A program made the position numbers and the translations under genes. The notes beneath the pieces were generated by a model, which was not told the origin of the DNA, did not search any database, and worked only from the letters and a program-made list of their open reading frames with translations. Positions 35,901 through 44,824 of a stretch of 63,791 nt of DNA are shown here, piece by piece (position 1 is the stretch's first letter; each line of letters starts with the position of its first letter). Origin of the DNA: an uncultured Lachnospiraceae bacterium (GTDB lineage Bacteria > Bacillota > Clostridia > Lachnospirales > Lachnospiraceae); the NCBI GenBank assembly GCA_910586015.1, contig CAJUGJ010000020.1:1-63791 (forward strand), in the 5' to 3' direction.

Positions 35901-36544
35901 ATTATGCGTATCGTTATTTAGCAAATGGAGAAAAAATTATACCTGAACTAACAGAGATTATGAAAAAAGAATGTAGCTATGAAGAAAATGAAATTTGTGT
36001 ACTTGCTCTATTAAAAGAAGCGTCATTAAAAGAGCAAATTACAGATGTAGAAGAAAAATTTATACACTGTCATTTACATGAATTTGAAAGAAAAGAAATC
36101 CTTCTGCCGTTTTTTAGAGAATTTAAAAAGTATTTGCAGATTCCACAACAGATGTATGATAAAAGTTATATAGAGTATTGGACAAATCCAGACAATGAAG
36201 TAATTCTTCATTATAGTTTTAATGGAACATCTTATTTAGAAGAACCAATGAAAAATTTATGCTATGGATGTTTTATAAAAGAGTTTATTCTATTTCCAGA
36301 TGAAAAGCTTCAATATTATATTACAGAAACAACAAACGGAAAGGAATTTACTACAAAAAATAAAACCCTTTCCCCAGAGCCAGAAGATAGTGGTGAAGAG
36401 GATACGAAGTATAGACAGCTTCATTTGATGATTATGGCACATGAATTAGGAGATGATACGGCTGTAGAAAGATTGATGGAAAGTTATATAACAGCAGATT
36501 CAATGTCTCTAAGAATTTTTCAGCCAATTGATATGAAGCACTAA
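32945..36544 (+). CDS. Very large protein of unknown function (DUF5717-like)
   Basis: A 1199-residue protein that I recognise only as the DUF5717-like type found in Lachnospiraceae. The start is a TTG 12 nt after GGGGTGAG. The first ~300 residues look like beta-sandwich domains (IKGSFKIWNEAGRRMKG, repeated VEAP/ETEISGSISI strands); from ~310 on the protein is almost all-helical with TPR-like pairs (VHLLYSSGKVDQAVLAFAKI, LYLQALLTKEKTKIEEAC). There is no signal peptide, membrane helix or enzymatic motif. The C-terminus (LMIMAHELGDDTAVERLMESYI) is again helical. It is the first gene of a five-gene run and probably acts as a scaffold. The neighbouring actin/Hsp70-fold protein is its likely partner. 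Confidence 0.8.
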   Translation: MKEKIERLTKGIFEYKLPKLLLSQEVLLLTVEKGREIKGSFKIWNEAGRRMKGVLYSSHRDFVIDDDKFIGEENTIRYHCCATYLEPETEISGSISIISDCGEAKLLFRILVEAPCCDTSIGKVKDLFQFTNLAKTNWEEASALFQTPEFRRVLYHYDRKSIPLYDNLRQSTSLNQALEEFLVSVHKKNPIQFSAAKTELTYEAGIYNFMDKLQLTLNGWGYEEILVQTDVPFLKPDQTKINSWDFVNHTYELGLIIETEKLVQGKHFGHIILETIHQKIVIPVTCHVIKQRKRDRTRKRLKLRWKLEENYLKFRTGQLNTAKYTSEAENLISLLSGRTDADVHDLASWKDPEFVKERKFCDLYRVHLLYSSGKVDQAVLAFAKIKCDREEDTVCFGIWLYLQALLTKEKTKIEEACETLRQLLEKEPSQSLIFWCLLYLDRQYEENIQRKYEAIRNFCIEEEVSKNISPILYFEAAHLVRQEPTLLKKLGVFELSILLFGVKWNYFGKEIALHFCFLAGKEKKFDPLCYYVLDRYFKRYKIKELLNVICTLLIRGHCREKKYLLKYCQGMQEQLKVAELPEYYLYAAEECEIKRLEPSVYLYYSNHSSMDERKRAYLYACLIRNRKDYEVQYKIYEKDMEKFAIRQLKEQKFSKNLAVIYEAFLMEQILDGILAQALTSILFRHEIICKNPNITSVCVVHKETKEELTVDFSKGSAFIDLFTQDAGIFLIDREGKRYAATIDYTVNKLLQLDHLATRCYELGISDRKLLLHLSEKIIFYQKFDENAITLRRNTATEECLTQEYRRDCILSLIYHYYDVYEGELLEEYLLKIDLHSASAFDRAKVIEYMIIRDLFETALKALDEFGYAGLDAKRLLKLCSRLIRTMNENREEVKILLELCSYVFQAGKYDEEVLGYLIQYFYGTTEEMLELWKASRNFEMDTTDLEERLLGQILFAENYNLDTCSVFFSYYRSGLNRKLIRAFLSYYAYRYLANGEKIIPELTEIMKKECSYEENEICVLALLKEASLKEQITDVEEKFIHCHLHEFERKEILLPFFREFKKYLQIPQQMYDKSYIEYWTNPDNEVILHYSFNGTSYLEEPMKNLCYGCFIKEFILFPDEKLQYYITETTNGKEFTTKNKTLSPEPEDSGEEDTKYRQLHLMIMAHELGDDTAVERLMESYITADSMSLRIFQPIDMKH

Positions 36545-36551
36545 AAAAATT

Positions 36552-36633
36552 CAAGTTTGTGTCTGCGCTGCATCCACAAACTTCTTATATGTAATATTTG
36601 CACAGCAAAAAGCGGCGCAGAAATGAGGTAAAT
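36552..36633 (+). promoter_or_regulatory. Repeated leader element, copy B
   Basis: A 32-nt hairpin (36552-36583; arms AAGTTTGTG / CACAAACTT), a short AT linker, then TGCACAGCAAAAAGCGGCGC (36598-36617) and AGAAATGAGG, which contains the ribosome site. The second module is shared with copy C in front of leuB. Confidence 0.65.
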
Positions 36634-37893
36634 ATGAAGGAAGAGAACACATTGTTGGTCGGGTATGATTTAGACAATGAATATACACAGATCAACTGCT
36701 GCACTTCTTCCTCCGAACCGGAAACAGTGTTTGCCTCCGGCGGGATGGAGCAGAGTATGATTCCCACTGCCCTATGTTGCAAAGAAGAAACTGGAGAGTG
36801 GTTTTACGGCAGTGAAGCATTAGAATGTCGAAATCAGAAGAATGGTATATATGTAGACGATCTACTTGGAAAACTGATACGGGGAGAAAATCAGACAATT
36901 TTTGATATCGTTTATACACCAGAACAACTCTTAGAAAAATTTTTGCGTAGAACTCTTGGATTACTTCGAACAAGATATGCAGATCAGGGAATTTTACAAA
37001 TGGTTTTGACTGTAAGAGGTTTAAGCCATGAGCTTTCTGAAAAATTAAAACCAGTATTAGAGGGGTTAGGACTGTTAGAAGATCGGGTACAGATTTTAGA
37101 TTATGGGGAATGTTTTATGCACTATGCTCTAAGTCAAAAAAAGGAACTTTGGCAGAATGATGTAGTATTGTTTGACTATGGAAAAAAAGGATTAGTACAT
37201 TATCAATTAACAATAGGAAAGCGAACTGTGCCAGCTGCTGTAATGCTGCATAGAGAAGATTTAAGTAATGAATTTCCCTATGCTCTGTTACAACGAGAAA
37301 GCCCAGAACGGTTGTCTTTTCACTTTATGGATGTTGCAGAAGTATTACTTCACCGACAACTTGTTTCGACTCTATATTTTACAGGGACTGGATTCGAGGG
37401 AGCTTGGGCAGTAGATACAATGAAAAAGCTTTGCTTTAACCGTAGAGTATTTAGAGGACAAAATCTCTATACAAAAGGAGCGTGCTATGCTGCTAAAGCA
37501 ATTTATACAGGTGGAAGAAAGGATATTTTACTGTTAAGTGAAGAACGCCTTTATTCTTCTTTTTCTTTAAAAGTATATCATAATACAAAAGAGGAAGAAA
37601 TCATTTTGGGAAGGGCAGGAGAAGAGTGGAAATATGCAGGTAACAAACTCCGAGTTATTTTAGATGATACTGCCTGTTTAGAATTTACAATTAATAATAC
37701 TATGAAAAAGATGCCTATTACAGTCGATATGGTATTAGAAGGTTTAACAAAACGAGAAAATAAGACAATACAATTAGAAATAGAGGTTTCCTTTCCAGAT
37801 CGGAATACAGCAATCGTATTTGTAAGAGATCTTGGCTTCGGAGGATTTTATGAAACAAATTACCGCGTCTGGGAACAGACTTTTGTATTATAG
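36634..37893 (+). CDS. Actin/Hsp70-fold protein (DUF5716-like)
   Basis: A 419-residue protein recognisable as DUF5716-like. The N-terminal LLVGYDLDNEYTQINC resembles the phosphate-1 motif of actin/Hsp70 ATPases, VVLFDYGKKGLVHYQL the phosphate-2 motif, and LYFTGTGFEGAWA the adenosine motif; the C-terminal ~100 residues form a beta-rich domain (VILDDTACLEFTINNT). It is shorter than DnaK and lacks a full substrate-binding domain. The ATG at 36634 is chosen for its GAGG ribosome site. Nucleotide binding is likely, though with a divergent phosphate-1 motif. It is sandwiched between DUF5717 and a TPR protein. Confidence 0.75.
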   Translation: MKEENTLLVGYDLDNEYTQINCCTSSSEPETVFASGGMEQSMIPTALCCKEETGEWFYGSEALECRNQKNGIYVDDLLGKLIRGENQTIFDIVYTPEQLLEKFLRRTLGLLRTRYADQGILQMVLTVRGLSHELSEKLKPVLEGLGLLEDRVQILDYGECFMHYALSQKKELWQNDVVLFDYGKKGLVHYQLTIGKRTVPAAVMLHREDLSNEFPYALLQRESPERLSFHFMDVAEVLLHRQLVSTLYFTGTGFEGAWAVDTMKKLCFNRRVFRGQNLYTKGACYAAKAIYTGGRKDILLLSEERLYSSFSLKVYHNTKEEEIILGRAGEEWKYAGNKLRVILDDTACLEFTINNTMKKMPITVDMVLEGLTKRENKTIQLEIEVSFPDRNTAIVFVRDLGFGGFYETNYRVWEQTFVL

Positions 37894-37911
37894 AATACTT
37901 AGGAGGATTTT

Positions 37912-38748
37912 ATGGGGAGGGTAATTTTAGGAACAGGAGAGATAGCACAACATCCATATCGAACAAAGATAGATGGAATTTTAGTTCGAACGATAGAAGA
38001 ACTATGTTACTATATTTATTATAATATTGAAACAGCAGGAGAAGAGCTGTTTAGTGATGAATTAATTACTTTTCTCAGTGAAGAATTAAAGATGACAGAA
38101 CGGGCAGAGTATTTAAAACGGTTAAGAGAAAATCATGCAGGAATCAAGGATATGGCTGTATGTCTTTTTTGCAGCACTGATTATTATAGAGAAGAAGAAA
38201 TTAAAACGCTACTTTCAGAAATTGATCTACTCTATCAGATGAAGCCAATACAAAGAAAAAAAAGATATGCAGATCGCTGTATGAAACGAAAAAAATATTC
38301 GGAAGCCTTAAAAGAATATAGAAATATTTTAAATGCTATAGAGATTGCCGATCTGACAGAGATAGAGTATGGAGATATTCTTCATAATATTGCTGTTATG
38401 GATGCTTGGGCAGGATCCTATTCTTTAGCAGCAGAAGGTTTTCGTGAAGCATATGAACGAAATCAAAAAAAGGAATCTCTAAAACAATATTTATTTGCTC
38501 TTTCTATGTCTGGTCAAAAGGAACAATATGAAAGAGAATTAGAAGCTCTATTGAATGATAGAACGTTTTATGAGAAGATAGAAAGAGAATTTCGAATGGC
38601 AAAGGAACTAGGACAGTCTACACCAATATCAGAAGAAATACGACAGATGAGAGCTGCCAGATCCAAAGGAAAAGTAGGAGATTACTATAAGATGATGGAA
38701 ACAATTCTATCGAGTTTGAAAGAAAAGTACCGTAAGGAGCAAATTTAA
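37912..38748 (+). CDS. TPR-like protein of the DUF5717/5716 cluster
   Basis: A 278-residue soluble protein. The N-terminal part (RVILGTGEIAQHPYRTKIDGILVRTIEELCYYIYYN) is a conserved-looking opening; residues ~115-210 contain TPR-like helix pairs (YADRCMKRKKYSEALKEYRNIL; YGDILHNIAVMDAWAGSYSLAAEGFREAY). The C-terminus is charged and helical. AGGAGG precedes the ATG. Its stop overlaps the next ATG by one base (TAATG), so it is tightly coupled to the membrane protein downstream. It probably bridges the actin-like protein and the membrane component. Confidence 0.75.
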   Translation: MGRVILGTGEIAQHPYRTKIDGILVRTIEELCYYIYYNIETAGEELFSDELITFLSEELKMTERAEYLKRLRENHAGIKDMAVCLFCSTDYYREEEIKTLLSEIDLLYQMKPIQRKKRYADRCMKRKKYSEALKEYRNILNAIEIADLTEIEYGDILHNIAVMDAWAGSYSLAAEGFREAYERNQKKESLKQYLFALSMSGQKEQYERELEALLNDRTFYEKIEREFRMAKELGQSTPISEEIRQMRAARSKGKVGDYYKMMETILSSLKEKYRKEQI

Positions 38749-39908
38749 TGAAATTAGGAAATCTGTTTAGAAGACAATCTAAAGAAGAGGAAAACGAAAG
38801 ATACCGAAATGTGTCCATTGAAGAGGCACTTAAGATGAGTCATGGAAAAAGAATGGATCAGGGAGAGAATCTGACTTTAGAAGAACAGACAAAAGAAACT
38901 TCTGGTTTACTAGAAGAACTAAGAAGACGGTTTGCAGATTCAAAGGAGGAATATGGGGCAGTAACTTCTTATTTAACAGATATACAAAAATTGGATATGC
39001 TACCCCTAGATCAACGTGCAAAGATTGAAGATGCTTCCAGACAGATTATGAATTTAAATAAAGAGCGTGGAAAGTATCAACAAAAGGAGCAGCAAGAGTT
39101 TCCAAAAAGTTATTTAGCTCAATATGAAGATATTCTTCCAAAAGAAATTCAAAAGTTAAAAGAGCAAGAACAATATCAAAATTTAGTGAAAGAAGATTTA
39201 CGTCAATTAGAAGGAGAACGTGGAAGTATTCAGTATGAAAAAGAATTAGCAGAAAGAAAGCGAGAATTTATTCAAAGATTTTCGGTTGGATGTTGTATTT
39301 CTGTTTTTTTAATTTTTATACTTTTATTGTATCTTTCAGATAAGACAAAAATCGATCTTAATGTTCCGTTTTTTTTAACCTCTTTTATGACCTTATTTTT
39401 TGTAGGCTATATTGTAATAGGGTTAAGAAATACAGCATATACAATAAAATATTCGGATTTAAAAATGAATAAATTAATTCAGTTAAATAATAAGATTAAG
39501 ATAAAATATGTCAATATTACAGGACTTTTAGATTATGAATATGAAAAATATCGGGTAAATAGTGCAAGAGAATTAGAAAAGATTTGGGAAACGTATGTCC
39601 GTGCTAAAGATGAAGCAGAAAGATATCGACATAATACACAACTTTTAGAATTTTATCATCAAGAATTAATTGATGAACTGAAAGTAGCGGATTTACAAGA
39701 TCCAGAGATTTGGATCTATCAAACCGATGCAATTTTAAATGAAAAAGAGATGGTGGAAGTTCGCCATCGGTTAAATGTTCGCCGACAGAAATTAAGAGAA
39801 ACAATGGATACTCTAAATAGTCAAATAGAACAGTATAATAATCAACTTTCACAGATACAAAAAAGGCATTCTGAATCAAATACAGAAGTTACAGTTACCC
39901 AAGAATAG
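38748..39908 (+). CDS. Coiled-coil membrane protein of the DUF5717/5716 cluster
   Basis: A 386-residue protein with long charged coiled coils (about residues 40-180 and 240-380) interrupted by two adjacent membrane helices (about 188-205 and 212-232; CCISVFLIFILLLYLSD and FFLTSFMTLFFVGYIVIG). Both coils would be cytoplasmic, a hairpin-anchored topology. There is no catalytic motif. It begins in the stop of the TPR gene. In context it looks like the membrane anchor of the complex; the subtilase 106 bp downstream would act on the other side of the membrane. Confidence 0.75.
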   Translation: MKLGNLFRRQSKEEENERYRNVSIEEALKMSHGKRMDQGENLTLEEQTKETSGLLEELRRRFADSKEEYGAVTSYLTDIQKLDMLPLDQRAKIEDASRQIMNLNKERGKYQQKEQQEFPKSYLAQYEDILPKEIQKLKEQEQYQNLVKEDLRQLEGERGSIQYEKELAERKREFIQRFSVGCCISVFLIFILLLYLSDKTKIDLNVPFFLTSFMTLFFVGYIVIGLRNTAYTIKYSDLKMNKLIQLNNKIKIKYVNITGLLDYEYEKYRVNSARELEKIWETYVRAKDEAERYRHNTQLLEFYHQELIDELKVADLQDPEIWIYQTDAILNEKEMVEVRHRLNVRRQKLRETMDTLNSQIEQYNNQLSQIQKRHSESNTEVTVTQE

Positions 39909-40014
39909 ATTTTCACAGTCTGTTCAAAATTCTGACGAAAAAGTGCCATAAATAACTCCTAAATTGAAAATATGGATATCTAGGAAGAATTTGGTTTGGA
40001 AAGGAGTAGTTCAT

Positions 40015-41667
40015 ATGAAAAGAAAGACAGAGAAAATCATAGCTTTGCTTTTAGGAATTATCATGGCATTTACTGCTTTACCGTATCAAAAGACAAGTAA
40101 AACTACATTTGACTGGGTTGATACAGATAGTCTTTATTATACTTTTGGAACACAGACACAAGAGCCAAATTTTGTAAAACAGTGGGCGTTTGAAAATGAT
40201 GGATCCTTTACTCCGATCGATGAAGTAGATGATTTTCCAATCTATGACGATCCTTTTGACGATCCAATCAATGGCTGGGGAAATTTTTTTGATTGGGAAT
40301 ATGATTGGGAATATGATTGGAATTCTGATTGGGAAGATTGGATCCGAGATATTTTTGGAACATCATCAAAAAGAAGTTCCAAAAACATGCCTACAGCAGT
40401 AGAGGGAATAGATATTAATTTAAAAAAAGCATGGGAGGCATATAAAGGGGAAACTCGTGAGGTTATTGTAGCAGTGATTGATACAGGAGTTGATATTGCT
40501 CACGAAGATTTAAAAGATGCTATTTGGATCAATGAAGATGAAATTGCGGGAGATGGAATTGACAATGATGGCAATGGATATATTGATGATGTCTATGGCT
40601 GGAATTTTTATGATAATAACAATAAAGTATTTTTAGGTGAAGAAGATAGTCATGGAACACATGGAGCAGGAACCATTTCAGCATCGATCAATGATCTTGG
40701 AATCGCAGGAATTGCAGGAAATACAAAAATAAAAGTAATGGTATTAAAGGCTCTTGGAGGAAAAGATGGTGCAGGCACAACAAATGCAATCATTCAGGCA
40801 ATTCAATATGCTGAGAAAAATGGCGCATCGATCTGTAATTTAAGTTTTGGTACAACTGAAAATAATCGTAGGTTATATCAGACAATTAAAAATTCAAATA
40901 TGCTTTTTATTGCGGCATCAGGAAATGGAGATGATTGGACAGGAATAGGTCAAAATTCAGATAACATTCCAATTTATCCAGCAGCTTATCCTTTAGATAA
41001 TATTATTTCTGTTGCAAATTTAACCATTGATGGCACATTACATTCCAGTTCTAATTATGGGAAAGTTTCTGTAGATTTAGCAGCTCCGGGATCTTATATT
41101 TTAAGTACGACTCCTAATAATACCTATAGTTATATGACGGGAACTTCTATGGCAGCACCAATGGTGACAGGAGTTGCAGCCTTACTATATTCACAGTATA
41201 AAGATATTACCCCATCAGAAATCCGAGATATTCTTTTGGCTTCCGTTCGTCCTTTAGAAAGTTTAGAGGGGTTAGTGGCAACCGGAGGAATGTTAGATGC
41301 GTATGCGGCATTGACCTATGATAGAGGGCAAATAAAAGAGAAAGAACAGATATCAGAAAAACAGGAAGAAACAAAAGAAGTCTCATCAGGTAGTGTCCCA
41401 GAACTTTCCTTTAAAATATACTATGATTATTTTGGAAAATATTTGGTTGTCACTGTGAAGGATAAAGACAATGATTTAAAAGCTGTTCGGTATGAATCCG
41501 GAGAAAGAAGGGCAGAATATTTCAATAAAGGAAAGGCAGGAAAAGAGATTGTGCCACAAGACAATGGAACAATTACCTTTCAAATAAAATATGGTGGAAT
41601 TTATACTTTTTATGCTATCGATCAAAATGGAAATGAAACAGTCCAAGCGATTCAAATTAGAAGATAA
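40015..41667 (+). CDS. Secreted subtilisin-like serine protease (S8 family)
   Basis: A 550-residue subtilase. It has a signal peptide (KIIALLLGIIMAFTALPY), a ~100-residue Asp/Trp-rich pro-region, and the triad Asp (VIAVIDTGVDIAHEDL), His (SHGTHGAGTIS) and Ser (TGTSMAAPMV), with the oxyanion Asn in AASGNG. A C-terminal ~85-residue beta domain follows a Glu/Lys linker. The pro-region contains a DWEY repeat (about 40291-40341). The ATG at 40015 follows GGAAAGGAG. It closes the DUF5717/5716 run and may process surface proteins. Cotranscription is plausible but the 106-bp gap could hold its own promoter. Confidence 0.9.
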   Translation: MKRKTEKIIALLLGIIMAFTALPYQKTSKTTFDWVDTDSLYYTFGTQTQEPNFVKQWAFENDGSFTPIDEVDDFPIYDDPFDDPINGWGNFFDWEYDWEYDWNSDWEDWIRDIFGTSSKRSSKNMPTAVEGIDINLKKAWEAYKGETREVIVAVIDTGVDIAHEDLKDAIWINEDEIAGDGIDNDGNGYIDDVYGWNFYDNNNKVFLGEEDSHGTHGAGTISASINDLGIAGIAGNTKIKVMVLKALGGKDGAGTTNAIIQAIQYAEKNGASICNLSFGTTENNRRLYQTIKNSNMLFIAASGNGDDWTGIGQNSDNIPIYPAAYPLDNIISVANLTIDGTLHSSSNYGKVSVDLAAPGSYILSTTPNNTYSYMTGTSMAAPMVTGVAALLYSQYKDITPSEIRDILLASVRPLESLEGLVATGGMLDAYAALTYDRGQIKEKEQISEKQEETKEVSSGSVPELSFKIYYDYFGKYLVVTVKDKDNDLKAVRYESGERRAEYFNKGKAGKEIVPQDNGTITFQIKYGGIYTFYAIDQNGNETVQAIQIRR

Positions 41668-41708
41668 TACAAACGCATGAATCGATTTTTATTCCTGTAT
41701 TTGTATTA
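41665..41708 (+). terminator. Weak hairpin after the subtilase gene
   Basis: TAATACAAA (41665-41673) pairs with TTTGTATTA (41700-41708) around a 26-nt loop. No T-run follows directly, so termination is uncertain. The next promoter begins at 41727. Confidence 0.35.
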
Positions 41709-41726
41709 TGAAAAAATAAAAACCCC

Positions 41727-41755
41727 TTGACATTTTTTTGTTTAGTGTCTATGAT
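41727..41755 (+). promoter_or_regulatory. Promoter of valS
   Basis: TTGACA (41727-41732), 17-bp spacer, TATGAT (41750-41755). Transcription would start near 41762, at the 5' end of the T-box leader. Confidence 0.8.
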
Positions 41756-41761
41756 AGGAAC

Positions 41762-42050
41762 AATAGAATAAATAAAGAAAATGCAGTGAGAAAGAGGATT
41801 ACATAAGTAGCCTTCACAGAGAGAATGGTTCCTAGGCTGTAAAACCGTTTGAAGTAAGTGCTTATGGAAGGTAGCTTTTGAGCATCATCCTTAAACAGCG
41901 ATAGGGCTTTATAGAGGATGACGGGAAATCCCGTTATAGATGGATGCTTTATAAGAAGCAGAAAAAGGCAGCGGTTATAGCTGTAAAGTAAGGTGGTACC
42001 ACGGTTCTTCGTCCTTAGAGGATGAAGAGCCTTTTTTATTTTATTAAAAA
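41762..42050 (+). ncRNA. T-box riboswitch leader of valS with terminator/antiterminator
   Basis: The ~290-nt leader contains the invariant T-box sequence AAGGTGGTACCACGG (41990-42004), the AGAGA/GNUG-type bulge sequences of Stem I (AGAGAGAATGGTT, about 41818-41830), and a terminator: GGTTCTTCGTCCT (42003-42015) pairs with AGGATGAAGAGCC (42019-42031) followed by six T's. Uncharged tRNA should stabilise the antiterminator. Valine specificity is inferred from the downstream gene; a GTA triplet near 41875 could be the specifier, but I could not fold Stem I confidently. Confidence 0.93.
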
Positions 42051-42062
42051 ATGGAGGACATT

Positions 42063-44750
42063 ATGAAAAAGGAATTAGCTAAAACTTATAATCCAAAAGA
42101 GATTGAAGATCGGCTCTATCAAAAATGGATAGATAAAAAATATTTTCATGCCGAGCCAGATGAAACCAAGAAGCCATTTACAATTGTGATTCCACCGCCA
42201 AATATTACAGGACAACTGCATATGGGACATGCTTTAGATAATACTATGCAAGATATTTTGATCCGATTTAAAAGAATGCAGGGTTATAACGCAATGTGGC
42301 AACCGGGAACAGACCATGCCAGTATTGCAACAGAAGTAAAGATCATAGAACAGATGAAAAAGGAAGGTATAGAAAAGGAAGACTTAGGAAGAGAAGGATT
42401 TTTAGAACGTGCTTGGGAATGGAAAGAAAAGTATGGAAATAAAATTATTGAACAATTAAAAAAGATGGGATCTTCTTGTGACTGGGATAGAGAACGTTTT
42501 ACAATGGATGAAGGATGTTCTAGGGCAGTAGAAGAAGTATTTTGTAAGATGTATCACAAAGGATTGATTTATAAAGGCTCTCGGATTATTAATTGGTGTC
42601 CAGCATGTCATACTTCTATTTCTGATGCAGAAGTTCTCTATGAAGAACAAGCAGGACATTTTTGGCATATTAAGTATCCAGTTGTTGGAACAGATGAATT
42701 TTTAGAATTTGCTACAACCCGTCCAGAAACGATGCTTGGAGATACGGCAGTAGCTGTACATCCAGAAGATGAGAGATATCGTCATTTAGTTGGAAAGACA
42801 GTAAAAGTTCCATTTGTTGATAGAGAAATTCCAATTATTGCAGATGAGTATGTAGATCGAGAATTTGGAACAGGAGTAGTAAAAATTACTCCAGCACATG
42901 ATCCAAATGACTTTGAGGTAGGAAAAAGACATCATCTTCCAGAAATCAATATTTTAAATGACGATGCTACAATTAATGAAAATGGTGGAAAGTTTGTAGG
43001 ATTAGATCGCTATGAGGCAAGAAAACAGATTGTACGAGAGTTAGAACATATGGGATTATTAGTGCGAATTGAGGAGTATTCCCATAATGTAGGGACACAT
43101 GATAGATGTAAAACTACAGTAGAACCATTAATTAAACAACAGTGGTTTGTAAAAATGGAAGAGTTGATTCTTCCAGCTATTAAGGCAGTAAAGACAGGAG
43201 AAATTCGATTAGTTCCAGAACGTATGGAGAAGACATATTTTAACTGGACAGATCATATTAAAGATTGGTGTATTTCAAGACAATTATGGTGGGGACACCG
43301 AATTCCTGCTTATTATTGTAAGAAGTGTAAAAAAATTATAGTAGCAAAATCAAATGAAGTTCCAAAGACATGCCCAGATTGTGGATATAGTAAGTTAGAG
43401 CAAGATCCAGATACTCTTGATACTTGGTTTTCTTCTGCACTATGGCCATTTTCTACTCTTGGTTGGCCAGATCAAACAAAAGATTTAGAATATTTTTATC
43501 CAACAGATGTTATGATTACAGGATATGACATTATTTTCTTTTGGGTAATTCGAATGATTTTCTCAGGATATGAGCATATGGGAAAAAGTCCATTTAAAAC
43601 AGTATTATTTCATGGATTAGTAAGAGATTCAAACGGAAGAAAAATGTCGAAATCTCTCAACAATGGAATTGATCCACTAGAAATTATTGATCAGTATGGT
43701 GCAGATGCACTTAGGTTTACTTTAATTACTGGAAATGCACCTGGAAATGACATGAGGTTTTATAATGAGAGAGTAGAAGCTAGTAGAAATTTTGCAAATA
43801 AAGTATGGAATGCTTCACGTTTTATCATGATGAATATGATGCAGATGGAAGAAAAAGGAGAAGATCCAACAAAGACAGAGATTGCACAAGAAACTCTTAC
43901 AGCGGCTGACTGTTGGATTTTAACAAAAGTAAACCGTTTAACAAAAGAAGTAACTGAAAATTTAGAGAAGTTTGAACTGGGCATTGCTGCACAAAAAATA
44001 TATGATTTTATTTGGGAAGAGTTTTGTGATTGGTATATTGAAATGGTAAAACCAAGACTTTATGGAAATGATCCAGATTCTAGGGCAGCAGCGATGTGGA
44101 CACTTAGACAGACGCTGACTATTTCATTAAAATTACTTCATCCTTACATGCCATTTGTGACAGAGGAAATCTTTTGTACATTAAAAGAAATGGAAGGTAC
44201 AATACAAACAGAAGAATCTATTATGATTGCAGACTGGCCAAAAGAGTGTTCAGACAGAAATTATCCAGAACAAGAAGAAGCTGTGGAACTTATGAAAGAA
44301 GCCGTAAAGGCAATCAGAAATATTCGTGTAGAAATGAATGTTCCACCAAGTCGAAAGTCTGCTATTATTATAGTATCAGAGTCAAAAAAGGTTCGGGAAA
44401 TTTTTCGTTTAGGTTCTCTATTCTTTGGTACACTGGCAGGAGCAAGTGAAATACACATTCAAGAAGAAAAGACAGGCATAGATACAGATGCAGTTTCAGC
44501 AGTTATTTCTCAGGCAGTGATTTTTATTCCATTAAAAGAGTTAGTAGACCTAGAAAAAGAAATAGAACGACTAAAAAAAGAAGAAAAACGATTAGAAGCA
44601 GAATTAAAGCGAGTAAATGGAATCCTTTCTAATCCAAACTTTTTAGCAAAAGCTCCAGAGGCAAAATTAGAGGAAGAACAAGGAAAGTTAGAAAAGTATA
44701 CAGATATGATGAAACAGATCAAGGAACGTCTACTACATTTTAATCACTAG
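42063..44750 (+). CDS. valS: Valyl-tRNA synthetase
   Basis: An 895-residue class I synthetase. The HIGH-type motif is PPPNITGQLHMGHALD and the KMSKS loop is GRKMSKSLNN. The editing (CP1) domain includes TTRPETMLGDTAVAVHP, the Zn-type cysteines lie in CPACH and CKKCKKIIVAK...CPDC, and the C-terminal coiled-coil arm is LEKEIERLKKEEKRLEAEL. All are standard for ValRS (~880). The ATG at 42063 follows GGAGG. Regulation is by the T-box leader upstream. A strong terminator follows. Confidence 0.97.
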   Translation: MKKELAKTYNPKEIEDRLYQKWIDKKYFHAEPDETKKPFTIVIPPPNITGQLHMGHALDNTMQDILIRFKRMQGYNAMWQPGTDHASIATEVKIIEQMKKEGIEKEDLGREGFLERAWEWKEKYGNKIIEQLKKMGSSCDWDRERFTMDEGCSRAVEEVFCKMYHKGLIYKGSRIINWCPACHTSISDAEVLYEEQAGHFWHIKYPVVGTDEFLEFATTRPETMLGDTAVAVHPEDERYRHLVGKTVKVPFVDREIPIIADEYVDREFGTGVVKITPAHDPNDFEVGKRHHLPEINILNDDATINENGGKFVGLDRYEARKQIVRELEHMGLLVRIEEYSHNVGTHDRCKTTVEPLIKQQWFVKMEELILPAIKAVKTGEIRLVPERMEKTYFNWTDHIKDWCISRQLWWGHRIPAYYCKKCKKIIVAKSNEVPKTCPDCGYSKLEQDPDTLDTWFSSALWPFSTLGWPDQTKDLEYFYPTDVMITGYDIIFFWVIRMIFSGYEHMGKSPFKTVLFHGLVRDSNGRKMSKSLNNGIDPLEIIDQYGADALRFTLITGNAPGNDMRFYNERVEASRNFANKVWNASRFIMMNMMQMEEKGEDPTKTEIAQETLTAADCWILTKVNRLTKEVTENLEKFELGIAAQKIYDFIWEEFCDWYIEMVKPRLYGNDPDSRAAAMWTLRQTLTISLKLLHPYMPFVTEEIFCTLKEMEGTIQTEESIMIADWPKECSDRNYPEQEEAVELMKEAVKAIRNIRVEMNVPPSRKSAIIIVSESKKVREIFRLGSLFFGTLAGASEIHIQEEKTGIDTDAVSAVISQAVIFIPLKELVDLEKEIERLKKEEKRLEAELKRVNGILSNPNFLAKAPEAKLEEEQGKLEKYTDMMKQIKERLLHFNH

Positions 44751-44756
44751 AAAAAA

Positions 44757-44805
44757 AGAAACTGTCTAAGCATAATAACGCTTTAGACAGTTTCTTAATT
44801 TTTTA
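44757..44805 (+). terminator. Rho-independent terminator of valS
   Basis: AAGAAACTGTCTAA (44757-44770) pairs with TTTAGACAGTTTCTT (44782-44796) around a 12-nt loop; AATTTTTT follows. Confidence 0.9.
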
Positions 44806-44824
44806 AGAAACTATCTAGGAGAAA

